A stretch of DNA of 64,000 nucleotides from Chitinophagaceae bacterium. Lineage in GTDB: Bacteria; Bacteroidota; Bacteroidia; Chitinophagales; Chitinophagaceae. How positions within the stretch are numbered: position 1 is the first letter of the stretch; each line of letters starts with the position of its first letter. A model generated the notes under the pieces. The model did no database searches, was not told the DNA's origin, and worked only from the letters and a program-made list of their open reading frames with translations. The stretch covers positions 1 to 64,000 of the forward strand of contig JADJBP010000012.1 of assembly GCA_016703625.1 (NCBI GenBank), in the 5' to 3' direction. This document shows positions 49,777-60,208 of this stretch, in pieces. The translations under genes and the position numbers were made by a program.

Positions 49777-49847
49777 TGTCAGCCTGAGCTTGTCGAAGGC
49801 GGGTTGCCATAACGAAATATACCGGCTTCGACAAGCTCAGCCTGACA
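49777..49847. repeat. Dispersed inverted repeat (CTGAGCTTGTCGAAG family)
   Basis: Arms TGTCAGCCTGAGCTTGTCGA and TCGACAAGCTCAGCCTGACA around a 19-base centre. Near-perfect, with a C-C mismatch. A full copy of the element that is interrupted at 6509-6609. Confidence 0.85.
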
Positions 49848-49940
49848 CTTCATTTAAACAATCACGCGGTCCCATTCATCATAATGGAGATATAGGCAGA
49901 GAGCCTGTAGAAATGTGCGTATGTATTTTTAATGAACAAA

Positions 49941-50312
49941 TTACCTGGAATAATATGAATAGTTATAGCCCTTGCTTTTTTCAAATTGTATGAATTCAAG
50001 TGAATCGATATTTTTTATGGTCATGATCTTTTCTCCCTTTATATGAGTGACCAGGTGCCATTGCGGTACAGGCTGCTGATCGCATTTTAAATAGATCAAA
50101 CTGTCATTGGCCAATGCGGTGGTCACTGTTCCGCTGGCATCGATCATCGAAAATTCACCCTCGCCTGTTTTATAATAGAGTGATTTCCTGTTCCCGCCAT
50201 CTAAACTCAGTAAATAAGTTTTGCCTACCAGCTGTATGGGCGTATCATTAAAATAATCACAGGCAGCAAACAGCAAAACAATTACAAATAATATTATTGG
50301 GATGCCCTTCAT
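49941..50312 (-). CDS. Small lipoprotein of unknown function
   Basis: 123 residues. Lipoprotein signal MKGIPIILFVIVLLFAAC (Cys18). The rest looks like a small beta-rich domain (TYLLSLDGGNRKSLYY, WHLVTHIKGEKIMTI), no family recognised. The start codon shares a base with the stop of the S46 peptidase gene (TAATG), so the two are translationally coupled. Confidence 0.8.
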   Translation of the reverse strand: MKGIPIILFVIVLLFAACDYFNDTPIQLVGKTYLLSLDGGNRKSLYYKTGEGEFSMIDASGTVTTALANDSLIYLKCDQQPVPQWHLVTHIKGEKIMTIKNIDSLEFIQFEKSKGYNYSYYSR

Positions 50313-52477
50313 TATTTTTTCTTCCTGCTCACAAATTTCATCTCTGCGATCAGGTTCTTTGCTTCTGCATATTTATCAACGATGAACATTACATACCTGA
50401 TATCAACCATAATATTCCGGCAGATAGAAGGATCATAATTGATATCACTCATGGTGCCTTCCCAGACACGGTCAAAATTCAGTCCAACAAGGTTACCATA
50501 AGCATCCAGTGCCGGGCTGCCCGAATTGCCACCGGTAGTATGGTTGGCAGCAATAAAACAAACCGGCTGCCGGCCGTTTACACCCCAGCGCCCAAAATCT
50601 TTTTTATTATAAAGATTAATGAGTTTTTTAGGCAGGTCAAATTCATAATCACCGGGTACATATTTCTGCATAACCCCATCCATATAACTCTGAAACTCAT
50701 ATTTCACACCATCCCTGGGCTGGTATGGTTTTACATTGCCATAGGTTACACGCAGGGTGCTGTTGGCATCGGGATAAAATGATTTTTTCGTAAACACATC
50801 CATTTGCGCCTGCATATATTTGCGCTGAAGCTGGTTGATCTCTGCCTGGATGGAATTCAGTTTTTCGGCAACGGTATTGTTGAAAGTCTGTTGCATATCA
50901 AGCGTAAGCTGGTAAGCAGGATCATTTTTAATGGCATCCACCACATCTTTTGCATTACCGGTAAGTAAAGCCAGTAAATTTTCCTTGTTGTAGATCTTCG
51001 ATCTTTCAAAAACAACAGCCGCCGTTTTTGCATAATTATGGTCATTTTGTTTCAGCAGGTTTTTAAAGTAAGGCGAAACATATTCATCTTTCTGGTCGGC
51101 CACATACATTTCCATCAACACTTCAAACAGTTTCTTATCCACATCAGCATTGTACTCACCATACAGTTCTCCCAATCTTTCTATAACTTTTGGCTGGGTG
51201 GTATTGTAACCCGTTTCACCATTGTTTGAATAGGCATTTACCAGGCTCTTTAACTGGTTGGCAAAACCGAGTATCTCAATTTTAGAGAATATCTCACTGT
51301 AATAATCACGGGCATAGGCATAGGGTTCAATAGCATTGTATGCCTTTTCCAGGTTTTGTAAAATGCCCATATATGCCATATTCAGTTCGGGTTTGCTCAA
51401 CACGATCTTTTCAAAACTGGCTTCCAGTTCTTTTCTTTTGGCAACAGCATTGGTCTTGGTAAGTCCCAGGATCTCGCCCTGCCATTTTTTCCAGGCATTG
51501 GAGATGTTGGCATATTTTGCAGCATACTGGATCTTGATCTCCTCGTTGCTGCGCATAAAACCATCTATCACCTGCAACGCTTTTGTACGTATGGCAATTT
51601 TTGCAGGGTCACTCACATTTACCGTTTGAGCAATGGCGCTGCTGTGCAGGTATTCCATGGTACGCCCCGGGAACCCGAAAACCATGGTAAAATCACCTTC
51701 CTTAACACCATCCAGGGAAATGTTCAGGGCACGTTTTGGTTTGTAAGGCACGTTATCAGCACTGTAAGCAGCAGGTTTGTTGTTCTTATCGGCATAAATG
51801 CGGAACATTGAAAAATCTCCGGTATGCCTTGGCCACATCCAGTTATCGGTATCTTTTCCAAAATTACCTACTGATGATGGCGGGGCACCCACCAGGCGTA
51901 TATCCCTGTACGTTTCCGTGATGAATAAAAAATACTTATTCCCTTCAAAAAAACTGCGGATCAGTATATCCTGGTATGCTTCTTTTTTCGCGGCGGATCT
52001 TACTGCAGTCATATTCTTATCGATCAGGCTCTGTCTTTCTTTTTCAGGTAAGCTGCTGCTCACACCATTCAAAACAGCTTTGGTAACATCATCAATGCGG
52101 ATGATGAACGTAGCAAACAGCCCGGGATTTTTTAATTCCTGCCCGGTATTGTATGCCCAAAAACCATCCCGTATATAATTATTCTGAATGGAAGAATGAT
52201 TTTGGATCTGGTCAAACCCGCAATGGTGATTGGTTAACAGCAATCCTTTATCGGAAATAACTTCGGCTGTACAAAACCCGCCGAAACTGACAATGGCATC
52301 TTTTAAACTTCCTTTTCCGATGTTATAAATATCCGAGGCATTGATCTTCATGCCCATCCGTTTCATTTCTTTTTCATTCAGCGATTGCAGCAACTGGGGC
52401 AACCACATGCCTTCTTCGGCAAAGCCCTTACAAAAAAAGGAAATACTGATAAATAGCAGGAGCAGGTATTTTTTCAT
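50312..52477 (-). CDS. S46 dipeptidyl-peptidase, DPP11-like
   Basis: 721 residues, usual S46 length. Signal MKKYLLLLFISISFFCKGFA. Chymotrypsin-like fold with His in TNHHCGFDQIQ and nucleophile Ser in TTGGNSGSPALDAYG. The position that sets specificity (Gly in DPP7, Arg in DPP11, near residue 673) is Arg 670 here, in LNFDRVWEGTMSD, so the enzyme should release dipeptides with Asp or Glu at P1. It probably works in the periplasm and feeds a peptide-using metabolism. First gene of a two-gene operon with the small lipoprotein. Confidence 0.94.
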   Translation of the reverse strand: MKKYLLLLFISISFFCKGFAEEGMWLPQLLQSLNEKEMKRMGMKINASDIYNIGKGSLKDAIVSFGGFCTAEVISDKGLLLTNHHCGFDQIQNHSSIQNNYIRDGFWAYNTGQELKNPGLFATFIIRIDDVTKAVLNGVSSSLPEKERQSLIDKNMTAVRSAAKKEAYQDILIRSFFEGNKYFLFITETYRDIRLVGAPPSSVGNFGKDTDNWMWPRHTGDFSMFRIYADKNNKPAAYSADNVPYKPKRALNISLDGVKEGDFTMVFGFPGRTMEYLHSSAIAQTVNVSDPAKIAIRTKALQVIDGFMRSNEEIKIQYAAKYANISNAWKKWQGEILGLTKTNAVAKRKELEASFEKIVLSKPELNMAYMGILQNLEKAYNAIEPYAYARDYYSEIFSKIEILGFANQLKSLVNAYSNNGETGYNTTQPKVIERLGELYGEYNADVDKKLFEVLMEMYVADQKDEYVSPYFKNLLKQNDHNYAKTAAVVFERSKIYNKENLLALLTGNAKDVVDAIKNDPAYQLTLDMQQTFNNTVAEKLNSIQAEINQLQRKYMQAQMDVFTKKSFYPDANSTLRVTYGNVKPYQPRDGVKYEFQSYMDGVMQKYVPGDYEFDLPKKLINLYNKKDFGRWGVNGRQPVCFIAANHTTGGNSGSPALDAYGNLVGLNFDRVWEGTMSDINYDPSICRNIMVDIRYVMFIVDKYAEAKNLIAEMKFVSRKKK

Positions 52478-52502
52478 GTGTTTATTTTTGTTTTAATTGT
52501 CA

Positions 52503-52560
52503 TATGGAACCGACTGCTCGCCTCGGTAGCTCTGCGAGCAAGGCCTCAGGCAGGTTCGCC
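52503..52560. repeat. Palindromic element with GTAGC core
   Basis: GCTCGC-CTCGGTAGCTCT-GCGAGC, followed by AAGGCCTCAGGCAGG. The core resembles 13435-13460 and the insert at 6561-6594. Confidence 0.55.
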
Positions 52561-52680
52561 AATTAATTCACGGTTGGTCCTGATATTGGCTGGTTGGCTC
52601 ATTTCATATGCAAATTTTAATACGGCAAATTTAAGTAATTAATAGCTGTTTGAGCCAGCTTTGGAAAACTGTATGTGCAT

Positions 52681-52807
52681 TAGTATGAAAATTTATATTT
52701 TCAGAAAAGCCGTCAACCTGAGCTTGTCGAAGATGGGTTGTATTACAAATAACCGGCTTCGACAAGCTCAGCCTGACATAAATATAGATGTGGAAATTTT
52801 CATACTA
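52681..52807. repeat. Nested inverted repeat element
   Basis: Outer perfect 14-bp arms TAGTATGAAAATTT (52681-52694) and AAATTTTCATACTA (52794-52807). Inside lies the CTGAGCTTGTCGAAG inverted repeat at 52712-52777. Total 127 bases, no coding capacity. Confidence 0.82.
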
Positions 52808-52904
52808 AAGCCTTGCTGAAAATCAATACCTGAATTAAGCATATGTTTTTTAACCCTTTCTTAGCATCCATGGCGTTATTTTTGCTGTGTATTGTAAAAT
52901 GTAC

Positions 52905-53630
52905 ATGATGACAAGAATTATATTATTATCCGTATTTGTTTTAACCGGTTTTATATCCATATCTGCCCAGGGTGTTAAAGGCCTTTTTGATAAAGTTTCC
53001 AATGCTGTTTCCCCTTCATCAGGCAACCTCAGCAATGATGATATTATCAGTGGGTTAAAAGAAGCTTTGCGTGTAGGCACCGACAGCAGCAGTAAAAAAC
53101 TTAGCAAGCTGGATGGATTTTTTGGCGATGCCGCTGTAAAGGTATTAATGCCGGAAGAGGCAAAAAAAGTGGAGCGTACATTAAGGAATATCGGTATGGG
53201 CAGCATGGTCGACAAAGCCGTACTTTCCATGAACCGTGCTGCCGAAGATGCGGCAAGCGGCGTGGGCACCATTTTCTGGGATGCCATTAAAAGTATGAGT
53301 ATCAAAGACGGGGTACAGATACTGCGTGGCGGCGATTTTGCAGCAACCGAATATTTAAGATCGGTAACCACAACGGAATTAACGGAAAAATTCAGGCCGG
53401 TTATTGAAGCATCCCTGGTAAAAATGGATGCCACCAAATACTGGAAAGACCTCTTCACTACATACAATCGTTTTTCTGCTTCACAAGTTAATACAGACCT
53501 TACCGCCTACGTAACCGAAAGGGCTTTAAGCGGATTGTTTTACAAAATAAGCCTAGAAGAACAGAAGATACGTAAGGACCCGGCCGCACAGGTAACGGGC
53601 ATTTTGAAAAAAGTATTTGGCGGAAAATAA
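52905..53630 (+). CDS. DUF4197 exported protein
   Basis: About 241 residues. Signal peptide RIILLSVFVLTGFISISAQ. The mature part is the alpha-helical DUF4197 domain: LSNDDIISGLKEALRVGTDS near the N-terminus, KVERTLRNIGMGSMVDKAVL, AATEYLRSVTTTELTEKFRP, and a C-terminal ALSGLFYKISLEEQKIRKDP. Periplasmic protein of unknown function in many Gram-negatives. The start may be any of the methionines at 52902, 52905 and 52908. Confidence 0.9.
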   Translation: MMTRIILLSVFVLTGFISISAQGVKGLFDKVSNAVSPSSGNLSNDDIISGLKEALRVGTDSSSKKLSKLDGFFGDAAVKVLMPEEAKKVERTLRNIGMGSMVDKAVLSMNRAAEDAASGVGTIFWDAIKSMSIKDGVQILRGGDFAATEYLRSVTTTELTEKFRPVIEASLVKMDATKYWKDLFTTYNRFSASQVNTDLTAYVTERALSGLFYKISLEEQKIRKDPAAQVTGILKKVFGGK

Positions 53631-53712
53631 CCCCATTTCCCCGGCCGGTTTTCTATAAACGGTATGGCAATGATTTAGTGTAGGTGTATATTCACTGCCT
53701 AAAACAAGTGCA

Positions 53713-56700
53713 ATGAGATCATCTTTTTTAGCCCTCCTTATTTTCAGTTTTTCTATAACTGGTAACGCACAGGATAACCAGGCTTATTTCCTGTCGAACC
53801 CCTGCTTAACGCCCGACGGGCAAACGGTAATTTTTAGTTTTGAAGGCGATCTGTGGAAAGCCAATACCAGTAACGGGCAGGCGACAAGGCTCACAGCCAT
53901 GCAGGGATATGAAACATCACCCCGGGTTTCGCCCGACGGTCAATGGATCGCATTTACCGGCAGGCAATATGGAAACCCGGATGTATTTTTGATCCCGGCT
54001 AACGGCGGAGCGGTAAAACAACTTACCAGTCACAGCAGCAGCGATGATGTAAGCAGCTGGAGCTGGGATTCAAAAATGATCTATTTCAACAGTGGCCGCA
54101 TGGGCCAGGTTGCCGGGTTTACAGTTCCTGTTTCGGGAGGTACCGCAAAAAGGGTTTTTGGTAATTATTTTTTCCAGTACGACCATAATTTAGCAGAGCA
54201 TCCTGCAACCGGGGAGATATTCTTTAACGATACCTGGGAAAGCATCAGCCAGGTACACCGTAAAAGGTACAAGGGGCCGTTCAACCCCGACATTCAATCG
54301 TATAACCCAAAGACAAAACAGTATAAAAGATATACCGACTGGACCGGCAAGGATTTTGGAGCCTGCATCGACAGGCAGGGAAATGTTTATTTCATTTCTG
54401 ATGAGGCCAATGGCGAATACAACCTGTATACCCTCGATAAAACCGGTAAAAAAGCGCTTACCCGGTTTTCTACTTCAATAAAAACACCGCAGGTAAATGC
54501 ACAGGGCGGAAAAATTGTATTTGAAAAAAGATTACCGCCTTTGGTTGTATGATGTGAATACCGGTAAAGAAAGTAAACTGAACATATCCATCATCCGCAA
54601 TCACATATTGCCCAAGGAAAAAGATTTTGATGTGAAAGGAAAATTTCGGGCTATGATATTTCACCCGACGGAAAAAAAATGGCATTTATATCGCGTGGGG
54701 AACTGTTTGTAAGTGATGTGGAAGGAAAATTTGTGCAACAGCTGAACCGCCTTTCGGCAGAAAGGGTTAAGGAAGTAAAATGGAAAAGCGATAACCGGAC
54801 ACTTGTATTCAGTCAAACACTGGATGGTTATACAAACTGGTATACCATACCTGCTGATGGAAGCGGGTCACTTAAACAAATTACTGATGTTAAAAAGAAT
54901 TGCCGCAACCTGGTGATGAATAAAAAAAGAACACAGGCCGTTTACCTCTGTGGCCGTGATGAAGTGAAACTGATGGACCTGAACAGTATGCAAAGCAGGG
55001 CGATTGTACAGGATGAGATCTGGGGTTTTCAAAACAGCGATCCGGGATTTTCACCTGATGGCGGGTATGTGATCTTTACGGCTATCCGTAATTTTGAACA
55101 GGATATTTTTGTGCATCATATCAAAGACAATAAAACCACGAACATTACCAATACCGGCATTAATGAATCGGGCCCGGTATGGTCGCCTGACGGGAAATTC
55201 CTTTTCTATACTTCGCAGCGGTTAAAACCCTCTTACCCGTTTGGAATGCAACAGGCAAGGGTATACCGTTTGCCGCTGGAGAAACTGGATGAGCCTTACC
55301 GTATCGACAAATTCAATGAACTGTTCCGGGAAGAAAAAAAAGATACCGGCAGGAAAACGCCGGCTGCGGATTCCTTACGTTCTGTTACCATCGATACCGA
55401 CCTCATCATGGAAAGGCCCGAGCAGGTAAGCCCTTCAGTGGGTGCCCAGTTCCTGCAATGGGTTTACAGCAAAGGCGATAAAACAACGGTATTGTATACC
55501 AGCAACCAGGGCGATGCCAGGAATGCACTCTGGAAAACAATTATAGAGCCTTTTGAACAAAACAAAACTGAAAAAATTGCCGGTACAGATAACAATTCCG
55601 GGTTTGATGTAGTGGAAGTAAGCGATAAACTCTATGTACTGTTCGGCGGCAATATCCATAAACTGAATCTTGAAGGGAATAAGGTGGAACCTGTGAATAT
55701 CAGTTATACTTTCCGCCGCAACCTATCGGAAGAATTTGACCAGATGTTTTACGAGACCTGGGCGCAGATGCAGGAGAATTATTATGATGAAAAAATGCAT
55801 GGGCTCAACTGGAACAAAACCAAAGATTATTACAAACCCTTTTTGCCATACCTGAATAACCGCGGCGATATCAGGATCATGCTGAATGATATGCTGGGCG
55901 ACCTGAATTCATCGCACCAGGGTTTTGGTACCACCGGCGATGATGAGACCATTGCTTTGCAGAGCCAGACCATGGAAACCGGGATCATTTTTGAAACCGA
56001 TGATCCGTACCGCGTGAAATACGTGGTTAAGCGTTCAGCCGCCGATAAGAAAGGCGTGGATATCAGGCCCGGGGAGGTACTGGTAAAAGTAAATGAGGAA
56101 CCCGTTGATAAAACAAAGGACGGGATCATTATTTTACCGTGCCCACAAGGGACCGGGAACTGCTGCTTACATTCAGCCGGAACGGTCAGCCAAATGCAGT
56201 AAAAATACACCCGCAGGCAAGCCTGTTCAATAACCTGTATGATGAATGGATCGACGGCAACCAGCAACGGGTAGACGAAAAAAGCAGGGGAAGGATCGCC
56301 TACGGTTATATGAAAAATATGGGGCAGGGCGAACTGGACCAGTTTATCATTGATATGACGCAGGAACTGAACAGTAAAGATGCATTGATCCTTGACCTGC
56401 GTTATAACACCGGGGGTAACGTACATGATGAAGTGTTGAAATTCCTGCAGCAGCGTACATACCTGCAGTGGAAGTACCGCGAAGGGAAATTAACACCGCA
56501 GAGTAATTTTTCACCCAGCGACAAACCCATTGTATTGCTGATCAATGAACAATCGTTAAGCGATGCAGAAATGACCGCACAGGGTTTTAAAGCGCTGAAA
56601 CTGGGAACCATCATTGGCAATGAAACATACCGGTGGATCATTTTTACCAGCGGGGTAGGTCTGGTAGATGGATCCAGTGTACGCATGCCGGCCTGGGGCT

Positions 56701-56849
56701 GTTATTCGCTGGAGGGTAAGGACCTGGAGATGAGCGGTGTGCAGCCCAATATTACCGTGATCAATAGTTTTGAAGATAAACTGAACGGCAGGGATCCGCA
56801 GGTAGACAGGGCGGTGGAGGAGATACTCAGGTTGCTGGGTAAGAAATAA
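53713..56849 (+). CDS. Tricorn-like S41 peptidase, three frameshifts
   Basis: About 1,046 residues joined. The signal is FLALLIFSFSITGNAQ. The two propellers read like tricorn or TolB (CLTPDGQTVIFSFEGDLWKA, VSPDGQWIAFTGRQYGNPDV, PGFSPDGGYVIFTAIRN). A PDZ part (GVDIRPGEVLVKVNEEPVDK) and an S41 domain (INEQSLSDAEMTAQGFKALK, with the expected nucleophile Ser; WGCYSLEGKDLEMSGVQPNI) follow. Tricorn proteases degrade peptides to short products. Frames break near 54525 (one A too many), 54650 (one G missing) and 56140; each downstream frame continues the family, so errors are likely. Confidence 0.9.
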
Positions 56850-56857
56850 AATAATAT

Positions 56858-56926
56858 TGAACAAGGAACAAAAAGCAGGGAACAGGGAACAGGGAACAGG
56901 GAACAAGGAACAAGGAACAAGGAATA
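56858..56926. repeat. GGAACA(A/G) heptamer minisatellite
   Basis: Seven or so copies of a 7-base word GGAACAA or GGAACAG, the complement of the next repeat, which follows 20 bases on. The pair could fold to a large hairpin. Confidence 0.8.
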
Positions 56927-56945
56927 CTGAACGGTAATGCTAACT

Positions 56946-57136
56946 TCGATATTCTATATTCCTTGTTCCTTGTTCTATATTCTATATTCCTTGTTCCTTG
57001 TTCAATATTCTATATTCCTTGTTCCTTGTTCAATATTCTATATTCCTTGTTCCTTGTTCGATATTCTATATTCCTTGTTCCTTGTTCGATATTCTATATT
57101 CCTTGTTCCTTGTTCTATATTCTGTATTCCTTGTTT
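56946..57136. repeat. 28-bp tandem repeat (TTCCTTGTTCCTTGTTC)
   Basis: Seven units of 28 bases, (A/G/T)ATATTCTATATTCCTTGT-type, nearly identical. Three overlapping open frames here encode the same low-complexity text and are not genes. Confidence 0.9.
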
Positions 57137-57175
57137 GTTATTTATTTATTTCCTATTATTGCAACATAAAATTGC

Positions 57176-57202
57176 CACTCCGTAGAAACGGAGTGACTTT
57201 TT
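57176..57202 (+). terminator. Rho-independent terminator
   Basis: CACTCCGT-AGAA-ACGGAGTG followed by ACTTTTT. It lies 330 bases after the S41 gene, past the minisatellite, and may finish that transcript. Confidence 0.75.
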
Positions 57203-57457
57203 AACGATTGCTTGCTATATGAAAAATTTAGATTCTCTTTATCTGCTGACGGGTTCAGCGTAATGGCTTTAACTGCCTTCTAACGATTGATTGTTCCTTT
57301 TTAACGATTGCTGCTTTTATGAACTACCATCTTTGTATAACAAATATAAGATGGGTATTTTTATACCCATAACCAACTTGTTGAGGATTTTATCATGCTG
57401 AAAGCATCTTTCCGGGATAAAACCCTTTACAGTAAAGTGTTTCCGTAAATTGAGTTA
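57203..57457. other. Intergenic, no gene seen
   Basis: Leader region of the next gene. TTAACGATTG is repeated three times (57201, 57299 and nearby), perhaps a regulatory or decayed repeat word. No RNA gene recognised. Confidence 0.45.
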
Positions 57458-59008
57458 ATGATGTCCAACCGCAGTACCGACATATTGTTTCAACTGATCA
57501 AATCCCTTGAAAAAGCGGAGAAGCGTCATTTTAAACTCTATATCAAAAGAAGTTCATCCCGCGAGGACCTTAAGATCATCCAGCTTTTTGATGCGATTGA
57601 CAAGGGAAAGGACTATGATGAGAAAATGATCCTTAAAAAACTGCCCGGCATTGAAAAACCACAGTTTGCCAATTTAAAAGCCCACCTCTATAAAGAATTG
57701 CTGGCGAGCCTGCGCCTTTTGAAAAGTGCCGAAAGCATCGACCTGCAATTGCACGAACAACTGGATTATGCCCGTATTCTCTACAATAAAGGGCTGTACC
57801 TGCAGAGTTTAAAAATACTGGAACGGGTAAAGGACCTGGCCAAAAGCTATCACCAGGAAAGTTTTTTGATACAGGTTATTTCACTTGAAAAAAAAATTGA
57901 AACACTGCATATTACCCGCAGCGGGGAAGGTGCTGCCGACAGGCTTACTTCAGAAGCAAATGCAGTAAACCACCAGCGGAACGAGATCACCGCATTATCG
58001 AACCTGGCCCTGCAATTATACCAATGGTATGTGAAACATGGCCATGCCCGCAATGAAAAGGATGAAAATGGGGTGCGGCAGTTCTTTAAACAAAACCTGC
58101 AGCTGGATACAAAAAGAATAAACGGATTTTACCAGTTGCTGTACCTGTACCAGAGTTATTGCTGGTATGCTTTTATCCGGCAGGATTTTTTGATGTATTT
58201 CCGGTACAGTAAAAAATGGGTCGACCTGTTCAAGAATGACCCGATGATGATCACCGTAGAAACGGGCCATTACATTAAAGGGATGCACAACCTGTTAACG
58301 GCCAATTTTGATCTCAGGAATTTTAAACAGTTCGATAAGTACCTCGCCCGTTTTGAAAGGTTCACATTTTCCAAACCGGCTAACCGGCATGATAATTTCA
58401 GGATGCAGGCCTTTGTGTATTTAACCAGTGCCAGGATCAACCAGCATTTAATGAAAGGTACATTTGGCGAAGGCATAAAAATGATACCCGATATTGAAAA
58501 AGGCCTGGAGGAATTCTCGATGTATATCGACAGGCACCGGGTGCTGGTGATACAGTACAAAACTGCCCTGTTATATTTTGGCAATGGCGATTTTGAAGAT
58601 TCAATTGACCAGTTGCAGAAGATCATCAATGGCCCTATGGATATGCGTATCGACCTGCAGTGTTATGCACGCCTGCTGCACCTGATGGCGCATTTTGAAC
58701 TGGGTAATGATGCTATCATTGAATCTCTGATCAAATCGGTATTCCGGTTCATGTCGAGAATGGAAAACCTGACGGTAGTAGAGGAGGAAATGTTCAGATT
58801 TTTACGCAATAATGTATATGAATCGGCCGCAAAATTAAAACCCGGTTTACATAATTTACTTCAAAACATAAAACAGTTTGAAAAGAACCGTTACGAAACC
58901 CGGGTATTTTCCTACCTCGACATCATCAGCTGGGTGGAGAGTAAAGTGTATGATAAACCGATGAGTGAAGTTGTATTTGAAAAATATTTGAAGAGCAGGC
59001 ACCGTTAA
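57458..59008 (+). CDS. Helical-repeat protein of unknown function
   Basis: 516 residues without signal peptide or membrane segment. It is all helical, with TPR-like phrases (LDYARILYNKGLYLQSLKIL, ALLYFGNGDFEDSIDQLQKI, QCYARLLHLMAHFELGNDAI). The N-terminus (STDILFQLIKSLEKAEKRHF) recurs in similar cytoplasmic Bacteroidota proteins that, as far as I know, have no assigned role. The gene ends convergent with the sterol-desaturase gene, sharing TTAA across both stops. Confidence 0.8.
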   Translation: MMSNRSTDILFQLIKSLEKAEKRHFKLYIKRSSSREDLKIIQLFDAIDKGKDYDEKMILKKLPGIEKPQFANLKAHLYKELLASLRLLKSAESIDLQLHEQLDYARILYNKGLYLQSLKILERVKDLAKSYHQESFLIQVISLEKKIETLHITRSGEGAADRLTSEANAVNHQRNEITALSNLALQLYQWYVKHGHARNEKDENGVRQFFKQNLQLDTKRINGFYQLLYLYQSYCWYAFIRQDFLMYFRYSKKWVDLFKNDPMMITVETGHYIKGMHNLLTANFDLRNFKQFDKYLARFERFTFSKPANRHDNFRMQAFVYLTSARINQHLMKGTFGEGIKMIPDIEKGLEEFSMYIDRHRVLVIQYKTALLYFGNGDFEDSIDQLQKIINGPMDMRIDLQCYARLLHLMAHFELGNDAIIESLIKSVFRFMSRMENLTVVEEEMFRFLRNNVYESAAKLKPGLHNLLQNIKQFEKNRYETRVFSYLDIISWVESKVYDKPMSEVVFEKYLKSRHR

Positions 59009-59807
59009 GTTTTTAACCTGCTTTTAATTTTTGTCCAGATAAATTTTGGCAACATTGGTTTCAGCATTTGGCCTGTATAATTTTTTGGAAAATCTTCTTT
59101 AATGCCAAATTTATCCGGTTCTTTTGTCGGACATGTATATGTTCCGAATAGTTTATCCATGACTGGTGAAATATTTGCGTAGTTTCCTGCGTCTCTTTCT
59201 ATGTCGTGGTGCCAGTGATGCAACTCGGGCGATCCAATTAAAATTTTCAATGGCCCGATCGGTAGCCTTACATTGGAGTGAATGTAAATAGCCCAAATAC
59301 CTCTGAATGCAACTATAACAGCCAATGCTTCCAGATTGAATCCCATGATAAAAGCCGGTAAATTAATAAGCCCAACTGTATAGATCGAATCTAAGGGATG
59401 CTCCCTGTGCGCCGCAAGCCAATCCAGTTGTTCAGCACTATGATGAACTTTATGAAACCGCCATAAAAAATCAACTTTGTGTTGAAGCCTGTGTCCCCAG
59501 TATATTAAAAAATCACTTAAAAAAGGACTTCAATTGCCTGTAGCCAGATAGGTTGTTTTTGAATGAGCAGCCTGAAATGTACTGGTATTATATTATCAAG
59601 CCAAAAGTTGAAATAATTAAGCACCCACAAAACAAGGCTGCTCCAAAGTAAATATTGGCCTAAAAAATAACATAGATCAAGAACCCAGTTTTTCCGGAAT
59701 ATCTTTTGACCTTTTTTTGCAGGAAATACTTTTTCCATTGGAATAAAAACCAGTGCTAAAAAAAGCATGCTGGCCCCTGTTGCTATCAGTAAATATAAAA
59801 GGTTCAT
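59005..59807 (-). CDS. Sterol desaturase/fatty acid hydroxylase family protein, one frameshift
   Basis: About 267 residues joined. Membrane helices (MNLLYLLIATGASMLFLALV, WSSLVLWVLNYFNFWL) and the histidine boxes of the di-iron family: HRLQH, HKVHHS and ELHHWHHD. One T is missing from a run near 59520; adding it gives VLFLSDFLIYWGHRLQHK. It probably hydroxylates or desaturates a membrane lipid. It overlaps the gene upstream by 4 bases and lies at the end of a three-gene operon. Confidence 0.88.
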
Positions 59808-60208
59808 TTAAAGTAAAACAAGTTTGTATCTTTTAACTTAATGCTGTCAAGCTTTTCCTGAAATAACATTGGTAAGGGTTTGGCCAGCTTTCTTAAACTG
59901 TCCTGAAAGATTTCGGACCTTAAAGCAATTGCATAATATAGATAATCTCTCTTTCTTTTGTTTATGTGTAACGGGTTATTATCTGTTAATACAAGTGATT
60001 TGGACGATGACATACTCAATGGTTTTTCTGTATCTGTATTTTTACCTGCAGGTATTTTTCCACCGTTTGGGCTTGTTTGTATAGTTGGATCTGTATTAAA
60101 GAGAATTGAATTAAAACTGCCTGTACGGTAAAGTAAAAAAATGCTGATGAGTATTATAAAACTCAAAAGTGTAATTCCTTTTATAAATACAGTTTTGTTA
60201 TATTTCAT
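59804..60208 (-). CDS. Single-pass membrane protein, unknown function
   Basis: 134 residues with a membrane helix near 10-30 (GITLLSFIILISIFLLYRTG), then a low-complexity Ser/Thr/Asn-rich part and a helical tail (YAIALRSEIFQDSLRKLAKP). No family recognised. Its position between a TPR lipoprotein gene (TAATG overlap) and the desaturase gene (4-base overlap) suggests that the three are made together. Confidence 0.7.
   Translation of the reverse strand: MKYNKTVFIKGITLLSFIILISIFLLYRTGSFNSILFNTDPTIQTSPNGGKIPAGKNTDTEKPLSMSSSKSLVLTDNNPLHINKRKRDYLYYAIALRSEIFQDSLRKLAKPLPMLFQEKLDSIKLKDTNLFYFK

Larger units (their letters stand above)
52478..52904. other. Intergenic region made of repeats
   Basis: More than 400 bases between divergent genes. 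It contains two palindromic elements (listed separately) and no coding sequence that I can see. Confidence 0.6.

Noticed and set aside
49724..49834. N-terminal extension of the saccharopine dehydrogenase-like protein
   Set aside because: It reads through a dispersed inverted repeat; the Rossmann start MQIAILGAGMVGR at 49723 is the natural beginning.
56937..57204. Three overlapping open frames rich in FLVPCSIFYIPCS
   Set aside because: All three frames of a 28-bp tandem repeat; not genes.
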